Shown here: one piece after another, positions 1 to 12,393 of the stretch
How positions within the stretch are numbered: the stretch's first letter is position 1
How the letters are laid out: each line of letters starts with the position of its first letter
Source of the DNA: Austropuccinia psidii
Taxonomy: Eukaryota > Basidiomycota > Pucciniomycetes > Pucciniales > Sphaerophragmiaceae
Reading direction: 5' to 3'
DNA: 64,000 nucleotides
Assembly (NCBI GenBank): GCA_023105745.1
Contig: JALGQZ010000008.1
Span: 20,273,866-20,337,865, forward strand
Made by a program: the position numbers and the translations under genes
Notes under the pieces: model-generated
The model's input: only the letters and a program-made list of their open reading frames with translations
Databases searched by the model: none
What the model was told of the DNA's origin: nothing

Positions 1-1099
1 AGCTTAGCCTGTGACAATTGTGTCAATGTCTCATGGATTCAAGTAATGGATATCTGTCATGGATAGTATAGGTATTTAGTGCTCTAAAGTGCCCTACCAT
101 CCTTGATTTTCCATTATGCCAAGTTATAATAACCATTGTAGTTACCTCTACCTGTTAATTATGTTCTTCTTTTCTTAATACCCCACAGTCCATTAATCAT
201 ATAATGTGTACCTCTAAGGCTTCTCTAGCTCTTGGGCTAGCTGGGTAAGCTGGTCTTCTTAACAGAGGTGGATAAGGTTTTTCCACATTAAGGATAATGT
301 CTACTTCTTGTTGTATAATAACACCTAGTGGTTCTTTTTCAGTTTCAAAGGCACTTTTATTTTTGAACAACAGATTAATCAATTCATCTTTCATTTTTTC
401 TGTTAATTCTTGATTTAATTCTGCCTCTTTAAGCTGTTCACTAATGTCATAATGTTTTGCTGGGCTTTTCAAAATTTCCTTTTGTTGTCTCCTATGGTAA
501 AATATCTGTTTTTTTGATGAGAGATATCTATGCCATAAATTGACAAGTAATCATTCCCAAGTAAAAAATGGTTTTTAGTACAGTTTTCCATTACTAAAAA
601 CTCTACTTTAACTCTTATACATTGTGAAGGGTGGGGAAAAATGAGTGTTAGGTCAATTATTCCAAGGGGCTTCATGTTTTCACTTGCAATACTGAATTTG
701 AGTCCTGTATTGGTATAGGTTTTTCTTCCCAATTTGGTAAAATTGTTTTCAAACAAATTTTACCAACACAGGTACAGTATGCTCCTGTATTCAAGTTCAT
801 TTTTTCTCTTGGTTTTCAACCATGACACTACTTATACTTGCCTTTCCAGCTGTGTATCCCATTGCTTTTGCTGGTTTGGTTCTATACAGTTTGGTATCTT
901 GTATATTTGTCAGGCTTGTGTCAGATTTTCCAACTTGTGGTAAGTTTGAATTGACATCCAATACTTCATATATGAAATAAATACAATGAATTTGTGTATC
1001 AATTATATTAATTTCATCACTTTCAAAAGTTTCTGACTCTTCAGGTTCTTTTTCAGAATCAGATTCCTCTTCTTTGTCATTGTGGTCTTCTGTTTCCAC
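1..1099 (-). pseudogene. Element A: Ty3/gypsy protease and reverse transcriptase start, truncated by window edge
   Basis: This is a broken pol segment of a Ty3/gypsy retrotransposon read on the minus strand. From high to low coordinate it holds an acidic linker (about 1099-800), the aspartic protease and the start of the reverse transcriptase. The protease active-site stretch near 757-796 reads NTGA followed by CTCVGK. Retropepsins need Asp in DTGA or DSGA, so the catalytic Asp appears to be Asn here. The protease C-terminal half shows LGNDYL (469-756). The RT N-terminus shows EPLG, PYPPLLRRPAYPASPRAREA and then FRALNTYTI close to base 60. Stops and frame changes separate the pieces. The RT core lies beyond base 1. 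The relation to elements B, C and D is clear from shared wording, so the family call is secure. Confidence 0.85.
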
Positions 1100-2457
1100 A
1101 ATTTCATTGATTTTTGCCTTTGAAGGAAATTATTAGCTAAGTTTCCAATACTTCCACATTTATGGCATTTTTGTTTCTCATTGCTGGGTGTATTGGTTTT
1201 GGAGGGTTCTTTTGGCTTATCTTTCTTGATAAATGTTTGATTTGGACTTTTAATGTGCTATTTTTTCCAAGTTCTTCCAATCTTAGTTCTTGTTACTATG
1301 TATTGTAGCCCATCAATATGCTCTCCTGTGGAGCATGTTTCCATAAACCTGCTCCTCAGGGCATGTTCCAATTGTCCTCCACATTTCTTAAGTATTTTAC
1401 TGTGCACCATTTTCTGTGACATTTCTGGGTATATTGCATTTAATCTTTCAACTTTTTTGAAGAACAAAGTTAAACGTTTATCCTTATCTGGGTAAAGGAA
1501 GGAATTTTCAAATGAATTTTCTATTTTGCACCACAAGGCATCATTTTCCCATTTGGTGATTATTTCTTGTTTCCGCCAAGACCAGCTATTTTTACCATTG
1601 GTTTGTCTTATGCCATAATACCATCTTTTTGCAGATTCTTCAAATAATAAATGGAATCTTGAAATGATAAATTCATCTTGTATGGCATAATCTTCTTGTA
1701 ACATGTCAATTGTTTTAATAAATGACATATGGTCATATTCACCTTCACCTGTGAATGTTGTCCATTCTTTTAATTGCGGTGCTTCCTTAATTAAGACTTG
1801 GTTATTGTCTTTATGACTTAAGTCTGTTCTGAATGGATTTTTTATTTCCTATTTTAGTTTGACAGGACTTCTCATGTGAGAAAATGGGGTTGATAAATTT
1901 GTCATATTTAAGTTAGCTTCATTTATTTTATCCATTTTTTCAGTAATAAGTCTTTTTCACTTTGAATATCATCTTTAAGATTAATTCTTGCTTCATCAAT
2001 CTTTTCTACATGGTCTAGAAGTAATTTTGATGTGATGAAGTCTTTTCTTCAAATTTCTCAACAGAATTCCTTAATTTGTGTAATTTTTCTCTTAAGTTGT
2101 CAATGCTCACATCATAATTCTTTTTCAAAGTTTTTTCTTTGATTTCTTTTATGTATTTATACAATTCCTGTTGCCCTTGTATTAATTTTTGAGTATTGTC
2201 AATTAAAACCTTTGGTTTATTCTTTTAAACCATAAGTTTAATGCTGCCTATTTGTTTTTCATTTTGTACAACAATCTGTGTGAAAGATATTAAGCTGCTA
2301 TTTATTTCTTGTAAAGATAATAAAATATGTTTAATGTGTTTAAGAGGTAAAATACTATTCTTAATTTTGGTTGAAGTATTTAAAACATCAGGAGGAAAAG
2401 TTATTTCTTTGGGAAATGAGATTCTCTCATACTTTGTTCCTCTTTGTCCTTGAGTTC
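1100..2457 (-). pseudogene. Element A: Ty3/gypsy gag (capsid and degenerate zinc knuckle)
   Basis: This is the gag of element A, minus strand. The best-kept block (1258-1728) is the capsid-like domain with SFIKTIDMLQEDY, WYYGIRQ, WSWRKQEIITKW and KILKKCGGQLEHALRSR, which aligns with the capsids of B, C and D in this window. Downstream, near 1120-1180, the CCHC knuckle is visible as CHKCGSIGNLANN. Its His and last Cys positions are lost. The part upstream of the capsid (about 1730-2457) is gag coiled-coil-like sequence full of stops. At 2457 gag is cut by an LTR of element B, and the gag N-terminus is not found on the far side of B. Confidence 0.82.
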
Positions 2458-4614
2458 TGGAAGGTTTGTCTATGAAACTCTTGATAATAATAACAATATC
2501 AAGAGTACTATGACTTTCCTCAGTAGAAAAATATAATATAACAAAATATTATAACCAGAAATGAAATAGAATTACTAAAATTATTATATTAAAAAAATAA
2601 ACTTAATTCTTATTATATTTTATAATAATAATAAGAAATATTAATAATTATAATAAACTATAATCATTCTATTATTGTTATAGTCACTGACAGTTATAAC
2701 AATAAGAAGTGTAAAGCTCTTAATGTGAAAATTACATGTGGAAAATATAAATATTTAACCTCTTATGAATAATATAAATATTATTTATAAAAAGACATTA
2801 TAACACACACTGTGCAGATATAATTCTTATAGAAAAATTCTATATAAAAAAACTAATAATAGATAAACAAATATAGAATTTTAGAGAAAACTTGCTTATA
2901 ATATATATTTAATACAAAACGTCAAATACAACAGTTATTATGTTAAGTAATTATTATAGGTTGAAAACACGCCAAAATATAAATTTTAAAAGGTAAAACA
3001 GCTTTTTATAATATAAAATATGATTCAATAGTTTTTGAGAGTAATTTGTGGATTTTAAAAGATATTTTAAGACAATAATTTTTTAAAATAAAATGTATTA
3101 TTGGTGATTACAACAATAATCTAATTTCTATGCTTTGAATTCTTTAATTTAAGATCTATAAAGAATAAAATACTTAAGAAATACTTTAATAACAAGATTT
3201 TATATATAATAAGATTTTTACCTGCTTAAATGTTCAATATAATTGGATTGGATTGAAATGATGGACAAATACAGTGATGATTAGACTCTTTTTATGTCTT
3301 CAGAGAAGATCCCATGATTCATGATGGATATAGAGGGCGTTCTCAGGTCAAAACTGAAAAACCATGCTTAAAAATAAGGTTCTTAACTTAAGGTAACTTA
3401 TTTTTAATTCCACTTTAAAGTTACTAGTGTTATTCTTAGCTGCTAGTAACTTTACTCCCCATTTAAGTTAATTATCTTAGGTTTTGATATGAAATAAGTT
3501 TATTTATATTTAGGTTCATCAAATTAACAACTTAAAAATAAATTTCAAAGCAAAAATCTCCTAAACCCATTTTTTCATTAATTTTTAAAGAAATCTTAAT
3601 TTTCTCTAAGTATACTTAAAAGAGTATTTTCCAGGCTAATTAGCAATCAAACCTTTTTATAAAAGATACTTAAAATTTAATTTATACACAGCAAACACTA
3701 AATTGTAAGCTGTGTGAAAGCTTCAAGAAAATCCATCCAGATCTGGATTTTAAATGAATTTTTGAAGTTATTGCTAGTTTTCCATGTAAAATAGCAATAC
3801 ACACTGAACCTTAGGTTTTTTTAAGGTTTTAATTCTTGTAACTTTAAAGCTTTAAGCTTATTGAAGCTTTGACAAGTCTCAAAAGGTTAATTTCAAGCTT
3901 GCATATTGGGATTTACCCTTTGGCAGCTTGAAATTCCTGTCCAAATTGGGATAAAAACAGTTTGAACTTTAATGTTGGATCAAAGTCTAATCCTAAATAT
4001 TAAATAAGGTTCAAAGCCATCCAATACAGGTGGATAACCCTAATTGAATCCTTGCAAATCCAAAAAGTTGGGTACCCCAGCTCTGTTTGGTTTTTTTGCT
4101 TTGTCCCACCTTTTTATGTGGATTTTTCCCTCTTATTCATTTAAAGCCATATTATGGCCTTAAACACCTTTAAATTGAGCTTACACAGGATTTAAATTCT
4201 GTGTGGCAAATCCTTAGCAAATTCAGTAAATATACACAACACCTCAATTTTAACTAAAATTTTGGTAAGGTTGCATAAAACTTATGCAACTTTAAATTTA
4301 AGCTTAAATTTAACAATTTTGAAAAAATGTTAAAAAAGTTACATTAGTACTGTGAGATTCTTAAATCTTTCAATAACTTATAAATTAAGCATTTTTGGGT
4401 ATAACACCCTATGGGTGTACCCTAGGTTTTTTTGGTGTAGAGCCCAAAAACGACATAATAATTATAACTTTGTTTATCCAAACAAAAGCTATACTTATTT
4501 TTTTGTTATTTTTTACTTGAATTTCAACTGAAAATTCTGTTCAAGACTAATTCAGCTGTATATAAAGCTATTTGTGGCCTTGTGGGTATGTCATATATAT
4601 CTCACAGGCTCACA
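2458..4614 (-). repeat. LTR family 1, 3' LTR of chromovirus B
   Basis: This is a 2157-bp LTR, about 2.15 kb and alignable along its whole length to 13061-15222. On the minus strand it begins TGTGAGCCTGTGAG and ends near CAAACC with TTCCA in place of the usual TTACA. It follows a short purine run (TAGGGAA) at 4615-4621 that fits a polypurine tract remnant. The flanks are 2453-2457 (AGTTC) on one side and hAT DNA beyond the partner LTR, so no target duplication frames B. The interior is AT-rich with no ORF. Confidence 0.88.
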
Positions 4615-6420
4615 TTCCCTAAAACCAAAAAAAATTGTACCACAATTTTCTATAGTAGTATCCCCCCAAGTTAATGGGGGGGGTATAATCCACTTTCCAG
4701 CCTTTTCACTTATACCTTTAAGTATGTAAAGCACACAATTCCGATGCTTTTTGGGGGAATTGGTCTTCTCTTATGTCTGAATATTCTGACAAACTTTTGG
4801 GAATTTGGTATCTTTTGTGCTAAAATCCATTCATCTTCATGTTGTGGACTTTTGTACCTGACCAAGTATTCTCTTTCATCTTTTCCCCTAAGTCTTCTTT
4901 CTTTCAAGACTTTTAGTAATTTTTTCTCTTCACTTTGATCAAGTGGAGGTACTTCTAAGGGTGTTTCATTTCTCAAAGGAAATAATTCCTTATCACTTGA
5001 AGTTTAATGCCTTACTATACTAACAGGAAAGGTTGAATGCTTGTTTTCCAATTCTCCTGAAAGTTCTACTTGTACTGCATTTGTCCCATGAAGGGCTTTC
5101 ATAATAAATGGTCCTGCAAAGGAATCTTTTAATTTCTTTGGACCTTTAATATTATTAAAGTTCAAGGTTTAAACTAGTATTAAGTCCCCTACTTGGAATT
5201 CTGGATTTTTATGACTTTTATCCCATTTCTGTTGAGCATATTCAAAGGCATCAGTCATGCTTTCTTTTGCATGATGCCTTACTTTATGAATAAATAACTT
5301 AAATCTTGAAGCAGTTGGATGAATATCAACTAAATCTTTTTTCACAGTATCAACTGGAAATTTAGGGTCTCATCCTTTTTCTAACATAGCAGGAATCTTG
5401 CCTGTTGAAGCATGGATAGAAGTTTTATAGGCTAATTCTAACACTGGTATAAGAGTAGACCAATTATGGGTAAAGCCATCAGAATCTTCAAATTCCAGGC
5501 CATAAGAACAAAATCTTCTGATCATGTCCTCAAGGGTCTGAATCATTCTTTCTACTAGCCCATCTTTTTGTGAATGGTATGCTGTTGAGAATGATAGTTT
5601 TGTACTCAAACGTTTATGTATATTAGTCTATAAGGCTAATGTAAATTTTGGGTCTCTATAACTAATGATATTTTTAAAGAGACCAGTATGGTATATAACC
5701 CTGTTCCAAATTAAAAGAGCTGTATCCAAAGCTGTTTCATCTTCATTAAATGGTAAAACAATTGTGGTTTTGATATATCTGTCAACAATGACAAGACATG
5801 CATTGTAACTCTTATCACCTCCAGGTGGTAAGGCAGTTACCCAATCCATATAAGCCACTTCCCATGGGGTACTTGGTTCTTGGATATGAATCATTAATCC
5901 AAACCTCTTACCAGTAGCTTTATTGGCTTTCTGGTATCTATCACAACTATGAAAGTACTCAATGACATATTTTCTCCAAGATGGCCACCAGGCACATGTC
6001 TTAATTCTTTCCATTGTTCTGTCTTCAGACAGATGTCCAGAATAAATGTTATTATGGCTTTCCAGTAGTATGGTGTTGATGAACATTCTACTACATAGGA
6101 ACATTACACATGTGTGTTTAGACCTATGATATAAGATGCCATCAAACAAATGTAATCTTCCATTGTTGTAAGATGTTTTCCAAATATCATCCAGAGACTA
6201 AGCCAAAGATGAGTCTTTGCAATCTTTGTCAAGTAGAGCCATATTAATATGACAATTCTTATCTTGCTTGTAACTTTCTCTAACTTCATCAAAGCGTTCT
6301 ATCCCCACATCTGTGATGTTAATGCCTTCAATTGGAATTTGAGGTTCTGCACTTGTAGGAACATAGGCAGGATTGTAAGGTGTATTGGGTAATTCCCATC
6401 TACAACATCAGAATTCTTGT
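4615..6420 (-). pseudogene. Element B: integrase with C-terminal chromodomain, broken
   Basis: This is the integrase end of B pol, minus strand. From high to low coordinate the HHCC zinc region and catalytic core (5628-6149) show MDWVTALPPGGDKSYNACL with the first catalytic Asp, then ISYRDPKF, where the family usually has ISDRDPKF, so the second Asp appears lost. DGLVERMIQTLED (5370-5609) carries the Glu. The C-terminal part at 4710-4976 has KERRLRGKDEREYLVRYKSP and HEDEWI, a chromodomain-like fold typical of chromoviruses, thought to bias insertion toward particular chromatin. Stops interrupt the frame at several points, so it is not functional. 4615-4709 is non-coding and contains two G/C runs. 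Confidence 0.85.
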
Positions 6421-7614
6421 GAATATTTCCAGCTCTATTTACTATGGTCATATTGCCTCTATACTAATGAATAGCAATCTGCCATCTTAACATGTGCCTG
6501 TTAGGAGTGTTTGTCTTAAGAAGTGATTTCACTTCATTATAATCAGTAATTATCTCAAAAGCACTACCATCAAGATAATAATGAAGTTTTTCCAGAGCCT
6601 AAACAACGCAAAGGGACTCCATTTGGCTAGCTCCATATCTGGCCTCAGTAGTTACAATTTGTCTTGAGATAAAACAAATTGGTCCTTCATAAGGCTTGTC
6701 ATTGACAATTTGAACTTGATGCAGAGCTGCACCTAGGCCTTCACCACATGCAGAAATATACAGCTTGAAAGGAAGTTTCCAATCTGGCATCAATAATAAT
6801 GGTGCATTAGTCAAAGAATACTTGATTTTTTCATATGCTTGAATTATTTCCTGTGTCATATCAAAGAAATTTTGTTGATCACAAATTCTGAACAATGATT
6901 TGGCATGGATTGCAAAATCTTTAAGGTGTTGTCTATAATAACTGGCAAACCCTCAGAAAGACATCATTTCTTTTTTGTTCTAAGGCATTTGTTTCAGTAA
7001 ATCTGCAGCAACCTTGTTTTTATAAACACCAAGGCTCAGTACTTATAATACATGTCCTAGAACTTCAGCTCTTGAAACCCAAAATTACATTTTTTAAGAG
7101 ATATTTTCATGTTCACTTGAAAAATCTTTCTAAGTACTAATGAAATTCTCTCTAAATGCAATTTCCAGGCTTCTGAACAAATAATAATTTCATAAATATG
7201 AATGCTTGACAATCCCTCTGATAATTCATGTGGGAAAATGGTATTCATCATTCTTTGGTGGTGAGAGGGTGCATTTTTAATACCAAAAGGCATCCTCAAG
7301 TATTCATAAATACCACAATGAGCAATAATCCTCAATAATTTCCTAGCATGAGGTGTTAAAACATTCTGATGGAAACTTTTAAGAGCATCCATAGAAGTGA
7401 TAAACTTTGGTTTGCATAATTGAGTCAAAGTCTCATGGATTCTAGGGATTGTATACCTGTCTGGAATAGTGTAGGTATTCAAAGCTCTAAAATCACCAAC
7501 AATTGTTGATTTATCATTATTCCAAGTAATGATCACAGGAATTGTGACTTCTAATTCTTCATTGTGCCCAACCTTTCTAAGAACTCCCAGCTTCATTAGC
7601 TCATTGATATGACT
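6421..7614 (-). pseudogene. Element B: reverse transcriptase and RNase H, catalytically dead
   Basis: This is the RT palm and fingers (7057-7596) and RNase H (about 6430-6895) of B, minus strand. Recognisable RT pieces are [28 protein letters not shown] and LRMPFGIKNAPSHHQRMM. At the place of the YIDD active site the sequence reads HIYEIII, so both catalytic aspartates are missing. RNase H keeps [17 protein letters not shown] and [21 protein letters not shown]. Its first catalytic position, normally in YIDA, reads YISA. Frame breaks lie around 6895-7057. The copy is long dead. Confidence 0.85.
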
Positions 7615-8470
7615 TTATAATGCTTCTCTAGCCCTAGGGCTAGCTTGGCAAGCTGGTCTTCTTAATAGTGGAGGATAAGGTCTCTCCACATTAAGCATGA
7701 TATCCACTTCATGGCCTTTTATACCCCCAAGTGGTTCATTATCAGAAGCAAAGGCCTCTCTATATTGAAATAAAATTTCAATCAGTTCTTCCTTCATTTC
7801 TGGTGTTAATTCAGTACTAATTTGTGCTTCAATTGATTTATCTGACACAAATGTTTCCTTATTAACATTCTTTACTTGTCTCATGACAGTTTTTTCTCTT
7901 TTTTCTGGAGGAAAAGCAAATTTTTGCATTTTATTTTACCCTATAGTGAAATATCTGTCTTTATGATTATTAATATCAAATCCATAAACATTGAGATAAT
8001 CATTTCCAAGTATAAAGTGTTTTGAAGTACAATTATTCATAAAAACAAATTCAACTTTGAATCTGATACTTCCTTAAGGATGAGGGAATATCATTGATGC
8101 TGCAAATATACCCAAGGGGTGCATATTTTGGCTAGCACTGCTGAATTTTATACCTTCAATTGGCATTATCTTGTCTTTCCAGTTGGTATAAATCTTGTAA
8201 AGATAATTTTTTCCAACACAAGTGCAAAAAGCACCTGAGTCAAGATGTATCTTGGCTTCTGTGTTGTTTATCACAATATCAGAGATACAAGATGATCCAG
8301 CTGTATAACCTTTACCTCTGGCAGGCTTGGATTTTGCATTTTAGCATCTTGTACGTGTATGAGATACATACATTCATCACTGTACTGTGGTAAGTGAGTA
8401 TGAACTTCTGTAGCTTCAAAGGAAACATTAGTATTTTCTATACTAAGTTCATCTAGTAATTCCTCCTCTT
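7615..8470 (-). pseudogene. Element B: aspartic protease and linker to RT
   Basis: This is the retropepsin-like protease of B on the minus strand. The active-site motif HLDSGAFCTCVGKNYL (8074-8274) keeps the catalytic Asp, the best-preserved protease of the four chromovirus copies here. It is followed by PIEGIKFSSASQNMHPLGI, a stop near 8072, then a continuation toward 7930 that encodes the LGNDYLN-like region. The linker 7615-7929 carries EPLGGIKGHEVDIMLNVERP and RRPACQASPRAREAL at the entrance to RT. About 8275-8470 encodes an acidic spacer between the zinc knuckle and the protease, interrupted by stops. Confidence 0.82.
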
Positions 8471-9531
8471 CAGAAGGCTCAGAATGACATTCATGTGCAT
8501 GGACATCATTTGTTTCTTTTGTGTCATCTTTTTCAATTTCTATCTAATTGATTCTTGTCTTTTTGGGACAAGTATTAGCCAAATGAGATTTACTTCCACA
8601 CTTATGACATTTCAAAGGAAGTCTGTCTTGTGGCTTATTTGGTTTTGAAATTGGTTTCCCACTAGTCTTGTTGTCTATTGGGCATTTATACCAATTTATT
8701 CCAATTTTTGTTGTAGTAGTGATGTCCTTCATAGCATTGATATAATCTTCTGTAAAGCAAGGCTCAATAAATCTGCTTCTTATAGCATGCTCAAGTTCAC
8801 CTCCACACTTTCTTAATATCCTTTTATGTACCATTGTTTCAGACATATCAGGATGAAGGGCAGTCAATCTGTCCATCTGTTTAAGAAACCAAGACATGGG
8901 CCTTATCCCTCTCAATATTAAAAAATGGCTTCTTCAAAAGAATTTTCCATTTTAAATCTCCAGGAATCATTTTCTATTTGGAAATGATTTGTTCTTTCCA
9001 CTAAGGCCAAGAATTTTTACCATGGTCTTGTCTCATTTTATAATACCATTTCTTTGCTGATTTGGTAAATAATGAGTGTAATCTGGAACTTATGTATTCA
9101 TCTGGAATGTTAAAGTATTCTTTGGACATATCAATTTTTTTCATAAATTCTATATGATTATATTCTCCTTCACCATTGAAGGTTGGCCATTCCTCTGATC
9201 TTAGAATGTCTTTAAAGCTACAAGCAATCTACACATCTGCATTACTTGAAACTGTATGGTGTAAATCATTATTCAAGTTAAGCACTTTTCTGTCAAGAAT
9301 TGGTGTGGATTTCCTTGGCAATTCATTTTTTAGTGATATATTATTAATACTTGATTGAATATCTTCTTTCAATTCAAGTCTTTCTTTGTCACTTTTTTCC
9401 AATTGTTCTTGGAAAAGAGCTGCATTTTGCCCAGTTGAGATTTCCAAGTTTTGGACTTGTATTCTTAATTCTTTTAACTGTCTAGTTATCAAAGAAATTG
9501 AATTGTCATCCCGTTGATTGAGTAAGGTAAC
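8471..9531 (-). pseudogene. Element B: gag capsid and zinc knuckle
   Basis: This is the C-terminal two thirds of B gag, minus strand. The capsid is recognisable near 8830-9190 (FNGEGEYNHIEF and KWYYKM) with several stops and a frame change near 8900. The part at 8544-8915 is open, with ALHPDMSETMVHKRILRKCGGELEHAIRSR and the intact CCHC knuckle CHKCGSKSHLANTC, followed by a basic tail. The upstream part at 9229-9531 is a heptad-like, charged stretch (probable coiled coil). At 9532 gag is split by a solo LTR of family 2 and resumes at 11356. Confidence 0.83.
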
Positions 9532-11355
9532 TGTGAGCCTTAGAGGTATTTTCATATACCCAAAAGACCACAAATGATAAATTAAGATACAAATATAAAA
9601 AAAATAAAATTATTTATATTATAAAAATAAAAATTGAAATATAAATACAAATTTATATTTAAAAATAAAAATTTAATTATAATTTAAAAATAAAATCACA
9701 ATAAAATTTAAAATTATGAAAATACATTTTTACTTGTAAAAATTAAGTAAAAATGAATTTTGAATAAAAATTATGAAATTAAAATATTTTTGGTAAAAAC
9801 TTATATAAAATATATTATAACTTTTATCCAATAAATAAACATAAAGAAATTATCACACCATTGGATTCCTCATAAAAATTAAAGTGGGGTCACCTCTGGA
9901 TGAAATTTCTGTAACTCAACTCTAAATAAGCTTAAATTAAGTGTTTAGTATTTTTTGTACAAAATTATGGAAATCCTCAAAACTTTAATTTAAATCACAC
10001 CACATGTGGTGTTAACCATCACTTTTTGTGTTAAAATTGAGGTGTTGTGTTTACTTTAAAAGCTATGAGTAATTGAAGTATTTTCAATTGAAATGTCAAA
10101 ATGTGCGCATGTATTACATAAGTGAAGTTTAATTTACATATGAGGTATCAATAATTACAGATTTGTAATTAAAAACTCAATTGAATCACATATGGAAATT
10201 ATAATTGTATTACATGATGAGGAATGAAAGAAAAAATAAATTGGAAAGATTAATTCTGGGTGGGAAAATACACTCTAGCTCTAAGGGGGAGCTAGACCCC
10301 CAAATTCCTTTCTGAATGGCGTGAGATGTGAAAATCCACACAATTGTTCATTACTTTTGGCCTGGAATTGAGTCACAGGGTCTGTGAGTCAATTGATGAT
10401 GAGGTTTTGATACCAACCAGGATAGTTTTAACTGCTGCCAAGAGGGTAAAACTACCCTTGAGCTAAAACAATATTGGTAAAAACAGTATTAGCTGGTTCC
10501 TACGCCTCTTACACACATTCTGACGTGTTTTTAAGGCTCTAGACCAGGTATTGCTATAGTAATGGCTGATTTAAGGGTCTAAAATGGCTAAAAATAGCAA
10601 AAAATGGCTTAAACCAGCCCTTTTTTGGTCTAAACCAGGGTTCAATGATGCCATAATTGGATTTTCTATTGTCAGACTGTTTTTCACATTTAACAAGAGT
10701 AAATTTTACTTTTGGAGTAAGAAAATTGATGGCTATAAAAGAATGTCTTCTTTGCCCCACTTTTCTCTTCAAGTTAGAATCTTTTCCTTTTATAATTAGT
10801 TTAAACACTGTTAAACCAATCAATAAAATATTTAAACTACCCTTTTTCAAACATTTTGAACCTTTTAATCACATTAAAAAATCATTATAATAATTGTTTG
10901 TAACTCTTAGAATCATTTTTACCCCTGAACCACCCCAAAGTGAATGAAAGCATCTTTCATCACTGTTAACTTTGTAAATTTGTTTCCAAATTCACTCTGG
11001 TTACTATTGGGTGTGTTTTCTCTTTAGATATCTTTTTAAAGAATTTTTTATTACATTAATTTCTTGCAGCTCTTTGCTCAATTAATTCCAATAGAAATTG
11101 CTCTTGAAAAAATTTCTTTTGTAACCATAAATGTCTCTTGTAGAGTATTTTTGGATAAATCTTTATTGTTGGTAAAACAATAAATTTTTATTATATTATT
11201 TTTTGATACTTATAAAGTTAAAAACCATCAAAATTGGCGTTTTTTCCTTCAAAAATACTATTTCCTACTATTCTCAAATAATTTTACCTTATACATATTT
11301 GGAGGACAGGAAAAGCACTTGATATTTTATCAAAGTTTCATATCCACAACTTAAA
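9532..11355 (+). repeat. Solo LTR, family 2, inserted in gag of B
   Basis: This is an 1824-bp plus-strand LTR starting TGTGAGCC and ending CACAACTTAAA (family end CACACCTTACA). The flanking pentamers GTAAC (9527-9531) and TTAAC (11356-11360) match at four of five bases, as expected for an old target duplication. Gag of B continues on both sides, so the LTR landed in the element and the internal part was then lost by LTR-LTR recombination. A TATA box TATAAAAG lies at 10734-10741. An inverted repeat GGGGGAGCTAGACCCCC lies near 10285-10301. The same LTR recurs at 30088, 43837 and 54078. Confidence 0.92.
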
Positions 11356-12344
11356 TTAACTTTAGACTCAATTCTTGCACAAAATTGCGTCAAAGACAGA
11401 ATATTGTCTTTATTAAAATTTTCAAGGCCAACAATGGTCTTTTGTGTTTCTTTCACTTGTAATATCTCATTACCCAACTTCTGTTGGATATACTCAAATG
11501 TTTTAAGCTTTGTCATAATTTCTTTATTACAAGATTCAAATTGAGTTACAAGTTTTACAATATTTATTTCTTGGGGAAAGATTGGTTCGATCTTTCCTAT
11601 TCCTTTTTTTTGAATTCCATCAGAGTTCTTGCCATATTGAACACAATGTCCATGGCTGTCTTCTCTTTCTTGGGAATTCTGTAGTTCTGAAGGTAAGGCT
11701 TGTTCCACTTGGGCTTTGCCTTTCTCTTTGCCTTTTACTTGCCCTTCTGATTGGTCTTTGGGGTTTGCTTTGGCTTGTTTGGCACTGGTTGAGGCTGATT
11801 TTTGCTGGTGGATGCTTGGGGAGCTTCCACTGGGGTGTTGTCCTTTCCTTGGGCCAACTTATTCTTCTGATCCTCTGATAACATGCTTTGGTTTTTCAAC
11901 CAAGCTTTTATCTGTTGGACTTGTCCTTTGCAAGAAATGGGTGTCCAACCCTTCAGAAGTTCCTCTGTCTTTTCTTACCCCATGAACTTCTTCACTTGAA
12001 GATATGAGTTCATGGTGCCTATCCAAAGACTTGGGAGCAGTTCCCACTTGTGCTGCTTTGCTGTCATAAACCAGTTTTTGTACTGACACTGGTATATCTC
12101 TACTGCTACCTGTTGAAAGTGATTCAGTTCTAACAGCAATAGAAGTTATTTCAGCTTCTGGACTCTCAATAAGAGTGTCAAAGGTGCTGGCTAACCTTTG
12201 GGAACTGGTGGAAGTTCTGGAATCCTCCATTTGTGCCTCTGCTTTGGGCTGACATTCTTGTCTTTTGGATTTGTGACTGGAATTTCCTGGTCCAGATCCA
12301 TTAGATTGGATGAAGTAATTGCTTCCACTTCTAGTAGGAGTCAT
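11356..12344 (-). pseudogene. Element B: gag N-terminal region
   Basis: This is the first part of B gag, minus strand. The ATG at 12342-12344 opens a 161-codon frame (MTPTRSGSNYF...) rich in Ser, Lys and Gln. It has the same start pattern, M-x3-R-x-G-x2-Y, as gag of C (34892) and D (46099). After a stop near 11859 the frame resumes (11709-11858) and continues at 11356-11708 with SHGHCVQYGKNSDGIQKKG and a coiled-coil-like helix, matching gag of C. The region is also covered by a second, +1-phase frame listed separately. In the shared segment that other frame is better conserved than this one. Confidence 0.8.
11597..12330 (-). CDS. Element B: overlapping +1-frame ORF (accessory protein), body exon, degenerate
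   Basis: This is a second reading frame over gag of B, shifted +1 from gag. It starts right after a candidate splice acceptor and ends at a stop at 11597-11599. Despite four stops it aligns codon for codon with the same frame of C. Shared patterns include NHFQ then EIYQCQ, KNWF, PSLW-x-G-x-MNSYL, EKT-x-ELL-x-GW, IK-x-W-x-KNQS, and at the end YRIPK then NMARTLME. By hand I count about 41 identical of 64 positions with C here, against about 24 of 61 for the gag frame. I recognise no known family. The product would be a basic protein of roughly 240-280 residues including its upstream exon. What it does is unknown. An accessory role beside gag is inference. Confidence 0.6.
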
Positions 12345-12393
12345 TTCATTTCAATTTTAAGAATAAAAAAGACTAAGAATGAATCAAATTCAC
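12331..12393 (-). other. Candidate 63-nt intron that contains the gag start codon of B
   Basis: On the minus strand, AGCAG followed by GTGAATTT makes a donor at 12393, and ATGACTCCTACTAG makes an acceptor ending at 12331. The last 14 nt of the intron are the gag ATG plus 11 nt. Removing it joins the upstream exon (phase 1) to the +1 frame rather than to gag. The corresponding introns in D and C are 63 and 64 nt. This length is usual for basidiomycete introns. There is no transcript evidence here. Confidence 0.5.

Noticed and set aside
11582..11985. Plus-strand hydrophobic open frames that look like small membrane proteins
   Set aside because: They are antisense to the Lys/Gln/Ser-rich gag and accessory frames of B. 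The complement of such codons naturally reads Leu/Phe/Cys-rich. No homologue-like pattern is kept in C or D.
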